Origin: Hahellaceae bacterium
Lineage (GTDB): Bacteria; Pseudomonadota; Gammaproteobacteria; Pseudomonadales; Oleiphilaceae
Length of the DNA stretch: 64,000 bases
Reading direction: 5' to 3'
NCBI GenBank assembly: GCA_024234505.1
Contig: JACKOD010000004.1
Location: 248,001-312,000 of the forward strand
Below the pieces are notes generated by a model. That model searched no databases and was not told the DNA's origin. It saw only the letters and a program-made list of their open reading frames with translations. The position numbers and the translations under genes are program-made. This document shows, piece after piece, positions 1-8,387 of the stretch. How positions within the stretch are numbered: position 1 is the first letter of the stretch; the number at the start of each line of letters is the position of its first letter.

Positions 1-96
1 CAACAAACCTAGCCAGAGGGGCCACACGCGGGCAGGCTTGATCAGTGGCGGGGCGCTTATCGGCGCTGCAGGCAAAGGCTGTATATCGTTTGTCAC
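1..96 (-). CDS. hemX: HemX-like protein, N-terminal fragment (runs off the window)
   Basis: The first 32 codons of a leftward gene read from a GTG at 94-96, with a plausible AGGAA ribosome site just upstream. The peptide is a Pro/Ala-rich cytoplasmic leader followed by the start of a hydrophobic stretch (VWPLWLGLL). This is how HemX proteins begin: a short cytosolic tail, one membrane helix, then a coiled-coil periplasmic or cytosolic domain. The call rests mainly on position, directly after hemC-hemD, where hemX sits in Pseudomonas and enterobacteria. HemX is not a proven methyltransferase; its role is accessory to haem synthesis. Most of the gene lies outside the window. Confidence 0.7.
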   Translation of the reverse strand, partial: MTNDIQPLPAAPISAPPLIKPARVWPLWLGLL

Positions 97-116
97 GCGA
101 ATTCCTGATTTATCTT

Positions 117-944
117 TTATAGGATTATTGTTTTCTGTTGTTGATAATAGCTCACGATGGCCTGGTTGATCGATTCTTCATCCATAGCCTGCGGATAAAT
201 TGCCTGCGCGAAACCCAGCGATCTTGCCAGCGAGGCGACGCGCTCACCGGGTACCAAGACGGTATGACGGATGAGTGATGCGGGATTATTGTGGCTCAGC
301 TGAAGCAGGTTGTGCAATGTTTCACCGCTCAGGGCAACAATCAAATCCGGATTGAAGTCGTCGAGGGCTTTATAAATCGCTTGCGCGGAATATTCTGGTA
401 TCGAGCGTTGATAGAGTGACGCATACTCAACTTCACTACCAAGCTGGATGAGCGTGTCGCGCAAGGTTTCGCGGCCTTCAGAGCCTCGCCATATCAGCGT
501 TTTACCTTCCAGTGGAGCTTGCAGGCAGGGTAATGACAAGAGTGCCTCGCTGTCAATTCCCGAGGCGGCAACCTGGGCAGTAATCCCGGCATTGGCAAGT
601 AGGCGGGCTGTTTTTTGTCCAATGGCAAACCATTCGATGTCCACTGGCCATTGGGGCCAGTATTGATCGAGCAGGGTCAGACCGTATTCTGCAGCATGGG
701 CGCTGACAACGATCACGCGTGCGTAGTGATCAATATTCAGTATCTGGTTTTTGAGCGGAGGTGAAAGCTCGGTGGCAGTAATGGTAATGGCCGGCAGCAA
801 GTGACAGCTTGCACCCAGTTGCGAGAGCGCGTGCGCCATGGGGGTGGCTTGTCCTTCCGGGCGGGCAATCAGAATCCGTGCCCCCTCAAGAGGGCGCGGG
901 TTTGACGATGATTGCCCCGGCTCGATGCCTGTTCTTTCAGACAT
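117..944 (-). CDS. hemD: Uroporphyrinogen-III synthase
   Basis: HemD closes and isomerises hydroxymethylbilane to uroporphyrinogen III in the cytoplasm. The 275-residue product from the ATG at 942-944 has the usual start of a HemD4 domain (ARILIARPEGQATPMAHAL), then the inner lobe pattern (VIVVSAHAAEYGL) and a C-terminal ALSGETLHNLL segment matching the family's SGS/S-x-L region. The open frame extends upstream into hemC, but the start chosen lies one base after the hemC stop (TGATATG), as expected in a coupled operon. HemD sequences diverge strongly, so position next to hemC carries much of the weight. hemX follows about 20 bases downstream. Confidence 0.88.
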   Translation of the reverse strand: MSERTGIEPGQSSSNPRPLEGARILIARPEGQATPMAHALSQLGASCHLLPAITITATELSPPLKNQILNIDHYARVIVVSAHAAEYGLTLLDQYWPQWPVDIEWFAIGQKTARLLANAGITAQVAASGIDSEALLSLPCLQAPLEGKTLIWRGSEGRETLRDTLIQLGSEVEYASLYQRSIPEYSAQAIYKALDDFNPDLIVALSGETLHNLLQLSHNNPASLIRHTVLVPGERVASLARSLGFAQAIYPQAMDEESINQAIVSYYQQQKTIIL

Positions 945-945
945 A

Positions 946-1893
946 TCAGGCGTTTTCGTAAACGTCGCGCAGTATTTCCGCCGCTCCCTGGGCCAGCAAG
1001 GCTTCGGCCACCGCGATGCCAATCGCCTCGGCCTGATCCGGCGTACCACGTTGTTCTGCGCGGATAATCCGGCTGCCATCGGGGGCACCGACCAGCCCGC
1101 GTAAATAGAGCGCGTTGTCTTCAAGCACGGCATAGCCAGCGATGGGCACCTGACAGCCGCCCTGTAGTCGCTTGTTCATGGCGCGCTCGGCGCTGACGCG
1201 CTGCCACGTAGGTTCGTGAATCAAGGGTTTGAGCAGGTCGATGATGGCCTGGTCTGCCAGACGACATTCGATTCCGAGTGCCCCTTGGCCAACGGCCGGC
1301 AGGCTGGTGGTATCTTCGATGACATTTCGAATGCGTGCTTCAAAACCCAGCCGCTTCAGGCCGGATGTGGCGAGAATGATGGCGTCATAATCCCCGGCGT
1401 CGAGCTTGGCCAGGCGAGTATTGACATTGCCGCGCAGAAATTTGATTTGCAGGTCGGGGCGAAACTGGCGTAACTGGCATTCTCTGCGCAGACTGGAGGT
1501 ACCGACTACCGCGCCCTGAGGGAGCGCATCAAGAGAGGCATAGTGATTGCTGACAAACGCATCGGTGGGGTCTTCTCGCTCGCAAATGACGGCCAGCCCT
1601 AACCCTTCAGGAAAGTCCATCGGGACATCTTTCATGGAGTGCACGGCGATATCGGCGCTGCCTTCCAGCATGGCCTGTTCAAGTTCTTTGACGAATAGAC
1701 CTTTTCCTCCGACCTTGGCCAGTGGCACGTCCAGAATCTTGTCACCTTTGGATGTCATGCCCATTAATTCCACCTGTAAGTCCGGGTAAAGTGCTTCCAG
1801 GCGGGCTTTAATGTGTTCGGCCTGCCACATGGCAAGGGCACTTTGGCGCGTGGCGATACGAAGGGTGCGAGGTGCGGGGCTTGATTCTGTCAT
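946..1893 (-). CDS. hemC: Hydroxymethylbilane synthase (porphobilinogen deaminase)
   Basis: HemC polymerises four porphobilinogen units into hydroxymethylbilane. The 315-residue product has the family landmarks in order: RIATRQSALAMWQA at the N terminus, KGLFVKELEQAML, the SADIAVHSMKDVP segment, GTSSLRRECQLR for substrate binding, and RLQGGCQVPIAGYA, whose Cys carries the dipyrromethane cofactor. Length is typical (about 310). It is first in a hemC-hemD-hemX unit, with hemD starting one base after its stop. The algR-like gene lies about 110 bases upstream on the same strand, so co-transcription with the two-component pair is possible. Confidence 0.97.
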   Translation of the reverse strand: MTESSPAPRTLRIATRQSALAMWQAEHIKARLEALYPDLQVELMGMTSKGDKILDVPLAKVGGKGLFVKELEQAMLEGSADIAVHSMKDVPMDFPEGLGLAVICEREDPTDAFVSNHYASLDALPQGAVVGTSSLRRECQLRQFRPDLQIKFLRGNVNTRLAKLDAGDYDAIILATSGLKRLGFEARIRNVIEDTTSLPAVGQGALGIECRLADQAIIDLLKPLIHEPTWQRVSAERAMNKRLQGGCQVPIAGYAVLEDNALYLRGLVGAPDGSRIIRAEQRGTPDQAEAIGIAVAEALLAQGAAEILRDVYENA

Positions 1894-2002
1894 GGGTTAT
1901 CTGCACAGCTTATCGGTTGCGAATGAAGAGCTAAAGAGTAACTTTTTTCAATAAAAATGTCTTGATATACCGCAATGAGGTGTTTGTTGCCGGACGATTG
2001 AT

Positions 2003-2767
2003 TTATGTATCGCCCGATAACTGTTTCATCCAGGCTTTCACATCGGCAACGTGTCGGCGACTGACCAGCAGGCTGGTGTGGTGATTGCGAAGTCGCAGAG
2101 CATATTGGCCGTCATTCTGGCGAATCAGTGCGTCAATCCACTGGGTGTTGACCAGACAGTTACGGTGGATGCGAAGCAGTATTCCGGGATGCTCCGATTC
2201 CAGCTCCTTGAGGGTTTGATCGCACAAGGTTTCACCTTGTTGATGGTGTATGGTGACGTATTTCTGATCTGCCATAAAATAAAACACCTGATTCATGTCG
2301 ATCAGCTCGCTGCCTCGCCAGGTTTTTGCGATCAGCGTTTTGTGAGTGGCCGCTTTGTAAGTTGAGGGCGCCGGTTGAAGTTGCGCGAGTTGTACCCGGT
2401 TGGTGCGGGAGGCGCGCTGCAGTGCTTCCTGTAATGCTTCGCTGCGAACCGGTTTGAGGAGGTAATCCACTGCCTGAACTTTAAAGGCAGGAATGGCATA
2501 GTCATCGTAAGCGGTACAGAAAATCAGCGCCGGGGGGTGCTGCAAAGTCGCGACCTGTCGCGCTGCTTCCATTCCATCCATTTCGGGCATCCGGATGTCC
2601 ATGAGGACAATGTCGGGTTCCAGCTCGCTAATCAGGCGCAATGCTTCAACGCCATTACCGGCTTCGCCGCAAATCTGATACCCCGTCAGTGGCTCGATCA
2701 AACGTTTCAGGCGCTGGCGTGCCAGGGGTTCATCGTCAGTAATGAGAATTTTGCAGAGGTCAGTCAT
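2003..2767 (-). CDS. algR: LytTR-family response regulator (AlgR-like)
   Basis: A 254-residue DNA-binding response regulator. Residues about 5-120 form a receiver domain: ILITDDEPLARQRL gives the acidic pocket, DIVLMDIRMPEMDG the phospho-acceptor Asp, and FCTAYDDYA plus YLLKPV the switch and Lys. The C-terminal 100 residues are a LytTR domain (FMADQKYVTIHH, LLRIHRNCLVN, LLVSRRHV). A GTG three codons upstream (2774-2776) is an alternative start; neither has a strong ribosome site. It follows the sensor gene by 26 bases. In Pseudomonas the same pair beside argH and hemC is AlgZ/AlgR, controlling type IV pili, alginate and virulence. Orthology here is inferred from synteny and family. Confidence 0.85.
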   Translation of the reverse strand: MTDLCKILITDDEPLARQRLKRLIEPLTGYQICGEAGNGVEALRLISELEPDIVLMDIRMPEMDGMEAARQVATLQHPPALIFCTAYDDYAIPAFKVQAVDYLLKPVRSEALQEALQRASRTNRVQLAQLQPAPSTYKAATHKTLIAKTWRGSELIDMNQVFYFMADQKYVTIHHQQGETLCDQTLKELESEHPGILLRIHRNCLVNTQWIDALIRQNDGQYALRLRNHHTSLLVSRRHVADVKAWMKQLSGDT

Positions 2768-2793
2768 AAGTCTCACTTGATGTTCCGGGTGAT

Positions 2794-3915
2794 CTATCGT
2801 CCGTTGTAAACCGGGATGGAAATCTCCACACGGTAGTGGCTCTGATCATGGCTTGCCTTAAGCGAGGCCAAATCACCAAAAATACCTTCCAGTCGATCGC
2901 GAATATTCTGTAAGGCAATTTTATTTCCTTGATGTTGTGACTCCTTGTGTTCACTGGAGGAATCTCCCTGGGTGGTTGTCGGGAGCGGGTTTTCGATCCA
3001 AATCTGATGGGCTTTGGGTGTGGATTGACCTTGTATCCGAATAATTCCCCCCTCCTTGCGTGGCTGAATACCATGATAAATGGCGTTTTCCACTAAGGGC
3101 TGGAGAATAAGCGGGGGGAGCCGCGCGTCGAGATTGAGCGTTTCGATCTGCCACTCTATTTTCATTCGGTCACCCAGTCGCAGTGCTTCAATGCGAAGGT
3201 AGCGATGGCATAAGGCCAATTCTTCCCGTAACGGAATCAATTGGCGTTGATCTCCCAGCGTTGCCCTGAATAATTCCGATAAATCCAGTACGGCTTCTTC
3301 TGCCGCATGGGGGTCGATAGCAATCAGGCTGGCGATCGTATTCATACTGTTGAACAGGAAGTGAGGGCGAATTCTTGCTTGTAGAGCCTGTAATCGGGCT
3401 TCAAGTTCAGCCTGCCGTTGCCGGCGCCACTGATGCTGTAAAAAGAAGTAGCGTAGCGTGGTACCACCGATGATGATGCTGATCGTCAGATTGCGAAGAA
3501 TGAATTGCCAGTTAAGCGTCTGTTCCCGGTCTATGCGGATGTTGTCGGGCAGGTAATGGTCAACGCCAATGCTGTAAAACAGAGTAATGGCCTGAATCAG
3601 TAGAAAACAAAGCGTGCTGGAAACGGCCAGCGGCAGGCGGGCCAGAGGTTTGCGAAGTACACAGAGCAGCGCGGCACTGGTTAGGACCACCCAGTTGCCG
3701 AACAGCGAAATCAAGCCCAGGTATTCCCAGTCGAGCAACGAATCATCGGCGTGTATCAATGTGAGAAGCAACGCGACCAGTTCGGTGACGATGATGAGAG
3801 AAAATACGACCTGAACGCGACATAAATCCGGCAGGAAAAACTGTGATTCCTGATCGGCGGTTGACTTCGAGAGCGGAGCGGTCTGTGCCAGATGGGATTT
3901 CCCGAGGGTACTCAT
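2794..3915 (-). CDS. algZ: LytS-type sensor histidine kinase (AlgZ/FimS-like)
   Basis: A 373-residue membrane kinase. The first ~165 residues hold several hydrophobic helices (for example VVFSLIIVTELVALLLTLI and LLIQAITLFYSIGV) with no recognisable extracellular sensor. A His_kinase-type region follows, with phospho-acceptor motif IRPHFLFNSMNTIASLIA and an ATPase end with LILQPLVENAIYHGIQP (N box). This is the atypical kinase class that pairs with LytTR regulators, matching the algR-like gene 26 bases downstream. Its 5' side faces argH across a 260-base divergent region. Calling it AlgZ rather than another LytS relative depends on the hem/arg neighbourhood. Confidence 0.85.
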   Translation of the reverse strand: MSTLGKSHLAQTAPLSKSTADQESQFFLPDLCRVQVVFSLIIVTELVALLLTLIHADDSLLDWEYLGLISLFGNWVVLTSAALLCVLRKPLARLPLAVSSTLCFLLIQAITLFYSIGVDHYLPDNIRIDREQTLNWQFILRNLTISIIIGGTTLRYFFLQHQWRRQRQAELEARLQALQARIRPHFLFNSMNTIASLIAIDPHAAEEAVLDLSELFRATLGDQRQLIPLREELALCHRYLRIEALRLGDRMKIEWQIETLNLDARLPPLILQPLVENAIYHGIQPRKEGGIIRIQGQSTPKAHQIWIENPLPTTTQGDSSSEHKESQHQGNKIALQNIRDRLEGIFGDLASLKASHDQSHYRVEISIPVYNGR

Positions 3916-3939
3916 GCCATGTCCTTGTGTAGAAGCCTA

Positions 3940-3978
3940 GCGCTTGCGTAAAAAACGTAGCCCTTGCGTAAAAACGTA
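3940..3978. repeat. Imperfect 20-base tandem repeat in the algZ-argH divergent region
   Basis: Two adjacent copies, GCGCTTGCGTAAAAAACGTA at 3940-3959 and GCCCTTGCGTAAAAACGTA at 3960-3978, lie just upstream of algZ. They differ by one substitution and one base of A-tract length. Direct repeats between divergent genes are common protein-binding sites, but the sequence does not match an operator I recognise. Confidence 0.6.
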
Positions 3979-4047
3979 TAAAAACTTAGTCATCTGGTTT
4001 CGAGTTGCGAACACATTAACGGGCGAATGGGGCTTTTTCGCAGAGGG

Positions 4048-4056
4048 TGATATAAT
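4048..4056 (+). promoter_or_regulatory. Extended -10 promoter element upstream of argH
   Basis: TGATATAAT is a perfect extended -10 hexamer (TG-N-TATAAT) pointing toward argH. No convincing -35 hexamer lies 16-18 bases upstream, which fits an extended -10 promoter. It would give a leader of about 115 bases before the argH ATG. Inferred from sequence alone. Confidence 0.5.
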
Positions 4057-4176
4057 GTGCGCTTTAAATTTTATCTTGGGTGATGCAAGTGCATTCAGTA
4101 TAGCGGCATTCCGCCAATGAATGTGGTTTGGATCGACTGGTTTTAAACGGTTTCAGCTAAAGGCGATAATCATTCT

Positions 4177-5622
4177 ATGAGCAACCAAAATCCCCCGAAT
4201 ATTGAAGTCGCTTCAGGCAGCGTAGACAATAGCGCAGACAAGCCCTGGGGCGGACGTTTCAGTGAGCCGACGGATGCGTTTGTTGAGCGGTTTACAGCGT
4301 CGGTCGGATTTGATCAGCGTTTGTATTATCACGATATACAAGGTTCCATAGCTCATGCAACGATGTTGGCCAGCGTGGGCGTACTGAGTGATGCCGAACG
4401 TGACCAGATTATTCAGGGCTTGAACGAAATTCGTGCGGATATTGAAGCCGGGCAGTTCCAGTGGTCGGTCAAACTTGAAGACGTTCATATGAATATCGAA
4501 TCGCGTCTGACCGATAAAATAGGCATTACTGGCAAGAAGTTGCACACGGGCCGTTCACGTAATGATCAGGTTGCGACTGATATCCGCCTTTATGTTCGTG
4601 ATGAAATTGATGCTATCGCCGCCGAGCTGACGCGTTTACAGCAAGGGTTGGTGGCATTGGCCGAGCGGGAAGCCGATACCATCATGCCGGGCTTTACCCA
4701 CTTGCAAACGGCGCAGCCGGTGACCTTTGGTCATCACATGCTGGCCTGGTACGAAATGTTATGTCGTGACTTTGATCGACTGGGCGATTGCCGCAAACGG
4801 GTAAATGTGATGCCGTTGGGAGCGGCGGCGCTGGCCGGAACAACTTACCCGATTAACCGTGAATACACCGCGCAATTACTGGGCTTTGACCGCCCAACGG
4901 CCAACTCTCTGGATTCAGTGAGCGATCGGGATTTTGCGATTGAGTTCTGTTCGTTTGCCAGCTTATTGATGATTCATCTGTCGCGCTTTTCTGAAGAGCT
5001 GGTACTTTGGACGTCAGCTCAGTTTAACTTTATTGATTTGCCGGATCGTTTCTGCACCGGCTCATCCATTATGCCCCAGAAGAAAAACCCGGATGTGCCG
5101 GAGCTGGTACGCGGTAAATCCGGACGAGTGACCGGTGCGTTGATTTCGTTGCTGATGTTGATGAAAGGGCAGCCGCTGGCCTACAACAAAGACAATCAGG
5201 AAGACAAAGAACCCTTGTTTGATGTGATCGACACCGTAAAAGACTGCTTAAAAGCCTATGCTGACATGGTGCCTGCAATTCAGGTGAAAGAGGACGTCAT
5301 GCGTGAGGCGGCTCGCCGTGGTTTCTCGACTGCGACTGACCTCGCTGATTATTTGGTCAAACGTGGCGTGGCGTTTCGCGATGCACATGAAGTAGTGGGT
5401 AAGGCAGTAGGCTATGGTGTAAAAACCCAAAAAGATCTGGCGGATATGAGTCTGGATGAATTACGCCAGTTCTCTGCCAATATCGATGCCGATGTGTTTG
5501 ATGTGCTGACGCTGGAAGGTTCGGTGAACGCGCGAAATCACCTGGGGGGAACGGCGCCCGCGCAGGTACGTTTGGCCGTTGCAAAAGCGAAGGCTGCACT
5601 GGAGTCTCGTCGCGCCGGTTAA
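4177..5622 (+). CDS. argH: Argininosuccinate lyase
   Basis: ArgH splits argininosuccinate into arginine and fumarate, the last step of arginine synthesis. The 481-residue product carries the start motif WGGRFSEPTD, the HTGRSRNDQVATD segment, TVTFGHH-like substrate region (QPVTFGHHMLAWYEML), and the fumarase/lyase signature GSSIMPQKKNPD with its catalytic Ser loop. Compared with the usual ~460 residues there is a 20-residue hydrophilic N-terminal extension before DKPWGGRF. ATG at 4177 is the only good upstream start. It is divergent from the algZ-algR pair, the usual Pseudomonas arrangement, and ends at a symmetric hairpin facing the convergent signalling gene. Confidence 0.97.
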   Translation: MSNQNPPNIEVASGSVDNSADKPWGGRFSEPTDAFVERFTASVGFDQRLYYHDIQGSIAHATMLASVGVLSDAERDQIIQGLNEIRADIEAGQFQWSVKLEDVHMNIESRLTDKIGITGKKLHTGRSRNDQVATDIRLYVRDEIDAIAAELTRLQQGLVALAEREADTIMPGFTHLQTAQPVTFGHHMLAWYEMLCRDFDRLGDCRKRVNVMPLGAAALAGTTYPINREYTAQLLGFDRPTANSLDSVSDRDFAIEFCSFASLLMIHLSRFSEELVLWTSAQFNFIDLPDRFCTGSSIMPQKKNPDVPELVRGKSGRVTGALISLLMLMKGQPLAYNKDNQEDKEPLFDVIDTVKDCLKAYADMVPAIQVKEDVMREAARRGFSTATDLADYLVKRGVAFRDAHEVVGKAVGYGVKTQKDLADMSLDELRQFSANIDADVFDVLTLEGSVNARNHLGGTAPAQVRLAVAKAKAALESRRAG

Positions 5623-5631
5623 ACCGGCAAC

Positions 5632-5659
5632 CGGCCTCTTACTGTCAGGTGAGAGGCCG
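5632..5659. terminator. Bidirectional hairpin between convergent genes
   Basis: CGGCCTCT at 5632-5639 pairs perfectly with AGAGGCCG at 5652-5659 across a 12-base loop. It sits in the 41 bases between the argH stop and the stop of the convergent PAS-GGDEF-EAL gene. There is no clear U-run, so termination is inferred from position and stem quality. Confidence 0.6.
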
Positions 5660-5663
5660 CGAA

Positions 5664-8093
5664 TTATACTTCCAGCATGTCTTCCAGCGGTTTGGGGGGC
5701 GATATCCCCATTCCCTGCCCGAAGTGCAGTCCCATCTGGCGTATGGTGCTGAGAATATGGTGATTCTCGATATCGCAGGCGATGGTTTGCTTTCCCGTGG
5801 CTTGTGCAATTTTGTGCAGGCTTTCCACAAAGATCAGCGTGACCTTATCTTCAGACATCGCCGCGATCATGCGACCGTCAATTTTTATGAAATCCGCAGG
5901 TAATTCCGACAGGTAGAGGAAATTGCTGTCTCCGGTACCCACCTTGTCTATTGCCAGTTTGCAGCCGACGGCCTTCAATCGTGTAAATTGTCGGTGTGCC
6001 ATTTCCAGATCTTTGAGAATGGCTCGTTCGTCAAATTCAAAGCAAAACAGTTCAGGCGGCAGTTGATAGAAATCACAGCGGTTTTCGATATAGTCGCTGA
6101 AGGTTTCATCTTGCAAGCTGTTAAGTGTGAGATTAATCGAGCATAGCTTTCTCCGGTGGGCCTGAAGCGGGTGTGCAACCAGCCAGGCAAACACGGTGTC
6201 GATTATTTTACGGTCGAGTTCTCTTGCCAGATCGAATCGTTCGGCAATGGGCAGGAAATGCTCCGGACGTATCCGACCCTGTTCCTTGTCTTCCAGACGG
6301 GTCAGTATTTCGAAATGTTCGCCCCACACTGCGCTATGAATGGGGCGAATCTGCTGAAAGTCCAGACTCAGGCGGGATACGTCAATGAGTACATCATGTA
6401 TCAGGTCAATTGCGCGGCGATATTCGCCCAGTTCATTGGCACGATTTTCACCGTCCGGCTGATAGCAATTTACCCGGGAGCGTCCCAGCGCCTTGGCGGC
6501 GTAACAGGTGTTGTGACCAATATCCAGCAGCATATCAGCCGCTGACTTATGCGATTCAGGGGAGGGCTGACAGTCAGTGGTAATGGGAACCAGACCAATG
6601 GATACACTGATATCCAGCGACTGGCTTCCCTGCTTGGGATGATAGTCTGCCAGGGTATCTCTTACCGTGAACGCCACTTTAAGTGCTTCGGCACCGCTAC
6701 AGTTTTCAAGAATAGCGGCGAAGGCATCGCCACCGATACGGGCCAGTGCATCGCGCTGACGAATTTTACTCTTTATGAGCTGCCCTAATTGTTTGAGTAA
6801 TTCATCTCCGAATTTGTCACCATAACGCTCGTTGATCGATTGATAATTATCCAGATCCATATACAGCAGGGAGTGCTCTGAGCCGCGTTGTTCTGCCTGC
6901 TCCATGCAACGATTCAGTCGACTGGCAAATTCCTTGCGGTTGAACAGTCCGGTGAGCGGGTCGTGGCGGGCCAGATAATTCAGCGTTTCCTGCGGGTTGG
7001 CATGATCGGACAAACGTCGGGCAATGAGTGCCGCGCCGAGACATTCTCCCTGACGACCGTCGATGCGGGTGAACTGGATGTCCCACACGGGCAGGTCGGT
7101 GTCGCGTTGCGCCAGCGGCATTTCTACATGGAAGCTTTCTTTTTCGAACGCGCGTTCCCACAGTCGCATGTAGATAAGGCGCTCATTCGTATGATTTTTC
7201 AGCAAATCTGGTAAATAGTCCCCACGATTGACCTCAATGCCGAACAGCGAGGCAAACTCCTCACGACCGACCTGATTGCAAACGATTACCTTCAGTTCAT
7301 TGTCCAGTGCCGCAATAATGTCCTGACTGCCTTCGAGTATGCCGTTCAGACATTCCGTCAGGTAGTTGCTCTCTTCGCTGGATTGACGAAACGGGGTGAT
7401 ATCAAGGATGGTGCCTTTCAGGGCCGTTACTTTACTTTGTTTAATCTCGGGTTGACCGCTCACTCTCACCCAGCGGGATTCCTGGGTGTTGGTGATGATG
7501 GGTAACTCCAGTTCAAAGGCAATTCCTTTTTCAAGTGCACGCCTGACCATCGCGCTCAGGCGTTGCTGACGGTCGCTGAAAAAATACAGAATATGTTCTG
7601 CGCTGGGCTGGCTTTGTGGCGGCAGCCCGAATATTTTACTGGCACCTTCCGATAGCTGAACCTGCAAGGTGGCGATATCCAGCTGCCAGCCGCCCAGCCC
7701 TTTCATTTGCGAGAACACGTTGTTGTCGTTGACGGGTTCTGCCGCGACCGGTTTTTGGGGTTCGTTATCGGGGAGCGCTTCGGGTAAGTCGTGCAGGCGC
7801 TCAAAGCTCAGCATGCCGGTAAAAAAATTGCCTTCGGCATTACGGAAGGTTGTTGCATCAGGTTTGTGTTCGGGAAGATCGGCCTGCAGGGGTTGCGGGC
7901 AATCCATGGATGAAGCCATCAGGGTTTTCAGCGGTTTACCTGCAATATCCTGATTCCGGTAGCCAAACCAGCGTTCCGCAATCGAACTGATGCGAATGAT
8001 CTGATTTTGTTCGGTGGCCAGAATCCAGGCCTGATCTGAAACTTTACCGTTCGCGGCGTCATTTCGCGTGCGGGCAATCTGGTAGCGGATCAT
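5664..8093 (-). CDS. PAS-GGDEF-EAL protein with degenerate catalytic sites
   Basis: An 809-residue cytoplasmic protein. Residues about 20-100, 130-235 and 245-360 look like PAS domains; about 375-540 is GGDEF and 555-800 EAL. The GGDEF motif reads GGDAF (454-458), losing a key acidic residue, but an I-site RQRD (445-448) is kept five residues before it. In the EAL half the motif is EIL, the DDFGTG loop is DKVGTG with a metal-binding Asp replaced by Lys, and AEGVET is CDIENH. Both enzymes are therefore probably dead, leaving a possible c-di-GMP or nucleotide-sensing effector. It is convergent with argH and divergent from cyaA. Specific targets cannot be named. Confidence 0.88.
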   Translation of the reverse strand: MIRYQIARTRNDAANGKVSDQAWILATEQNQIIRISSIAERWFGYRNQDIAGKPLKTLMASSMDCPQPLQADLPEHKPDATTFRNAEGNFFTGMLSFERLHDLPEALPDNEPQKPVAAEPVNDNNVFSQMKGLGGWQLDIATLQVQLSEGASKIFGLPPQSQPSAEHILYFFSDRQQRLSAMVRRALEKGIAFELELPIITNTQESRWVRVSGQPEIKQSKVTALKGTILDITPFRQSSEESNYLTECLNGILEGSQDIIAALDNELKVIVCNQVGREEFASLFGIEVNRGDYLPDLLKNHTNERLIYMRLWERAFEKESFHVEMPLAQRDTDLPVWDIQFTRIDGRQGECLGAALIARRLSDHANPQETLNYLARHDPLTGLFNRKEFASRLNRCMEQAEQRGSEHSLLYMDLDNYQSINERYGDKFGDELLKQLGQLIKSKIRQRDALARIGGDAFAAILENCSGAEALKVAFTVRDTLADYHPKQGSQSLDISVSIGLVPITTDCQPSPESHKSAADMLLDIGHNTCYAAKALGRSRVNCYQPDGENRANELGEYRRAIDLIHDVLIDVSRLSLDFQQIRPIHSAVWGEHFEILTRLEDKEQGRIRPEHFLPIAERFDLARELDRKIIDTVFAWLVAHPLQAHRRKLCSINLTLNSLQDETFSDYIENRCDFYQLPPELFCFEFDERAILKDLEMAHRQFTRLKAVGCKLAIDKVGTGDSNFLYLSELPADFIKIDGRMIAAMSEDKVTLIFVESLHKIAQATGKQTIACDIENHHILSTIRQMGLHFGQGMGISPPKPLEDMLEV

Positions 8094-8387
8094 CTTTACT
8101 TACCTGATGGGGGGAGTGTGAGCCCCCTTACTCTTATCGTTGTTGTTAGTATGATCAATGCGGGTTGATGGCCGGAATGCCATGGTTAATATGCATGATA
8201 TTGTGTCGGAGGGTATGACACCATTTCCGGACGCACTTGGCAACTGTGGTAGAAAGCACAGACAAAATTATCCACCCGTCCGGCTATGGTATTGTCCTGA
8301 TTAATGCACTAGGGTAATCAGTCCTGTAGATTACACTATTCAGCTCGGGCTAAAGATGACGGTCAAAATAAAAACTCGGTCACGCGA

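Noticed and set aside
8200..8222. TGTGTC ... GACACC as a CRP site upstream of cyaA
   Set aside because: The half-sites and spacing differ from TGTGA-N6-TCACA; too weak to report as a feature.
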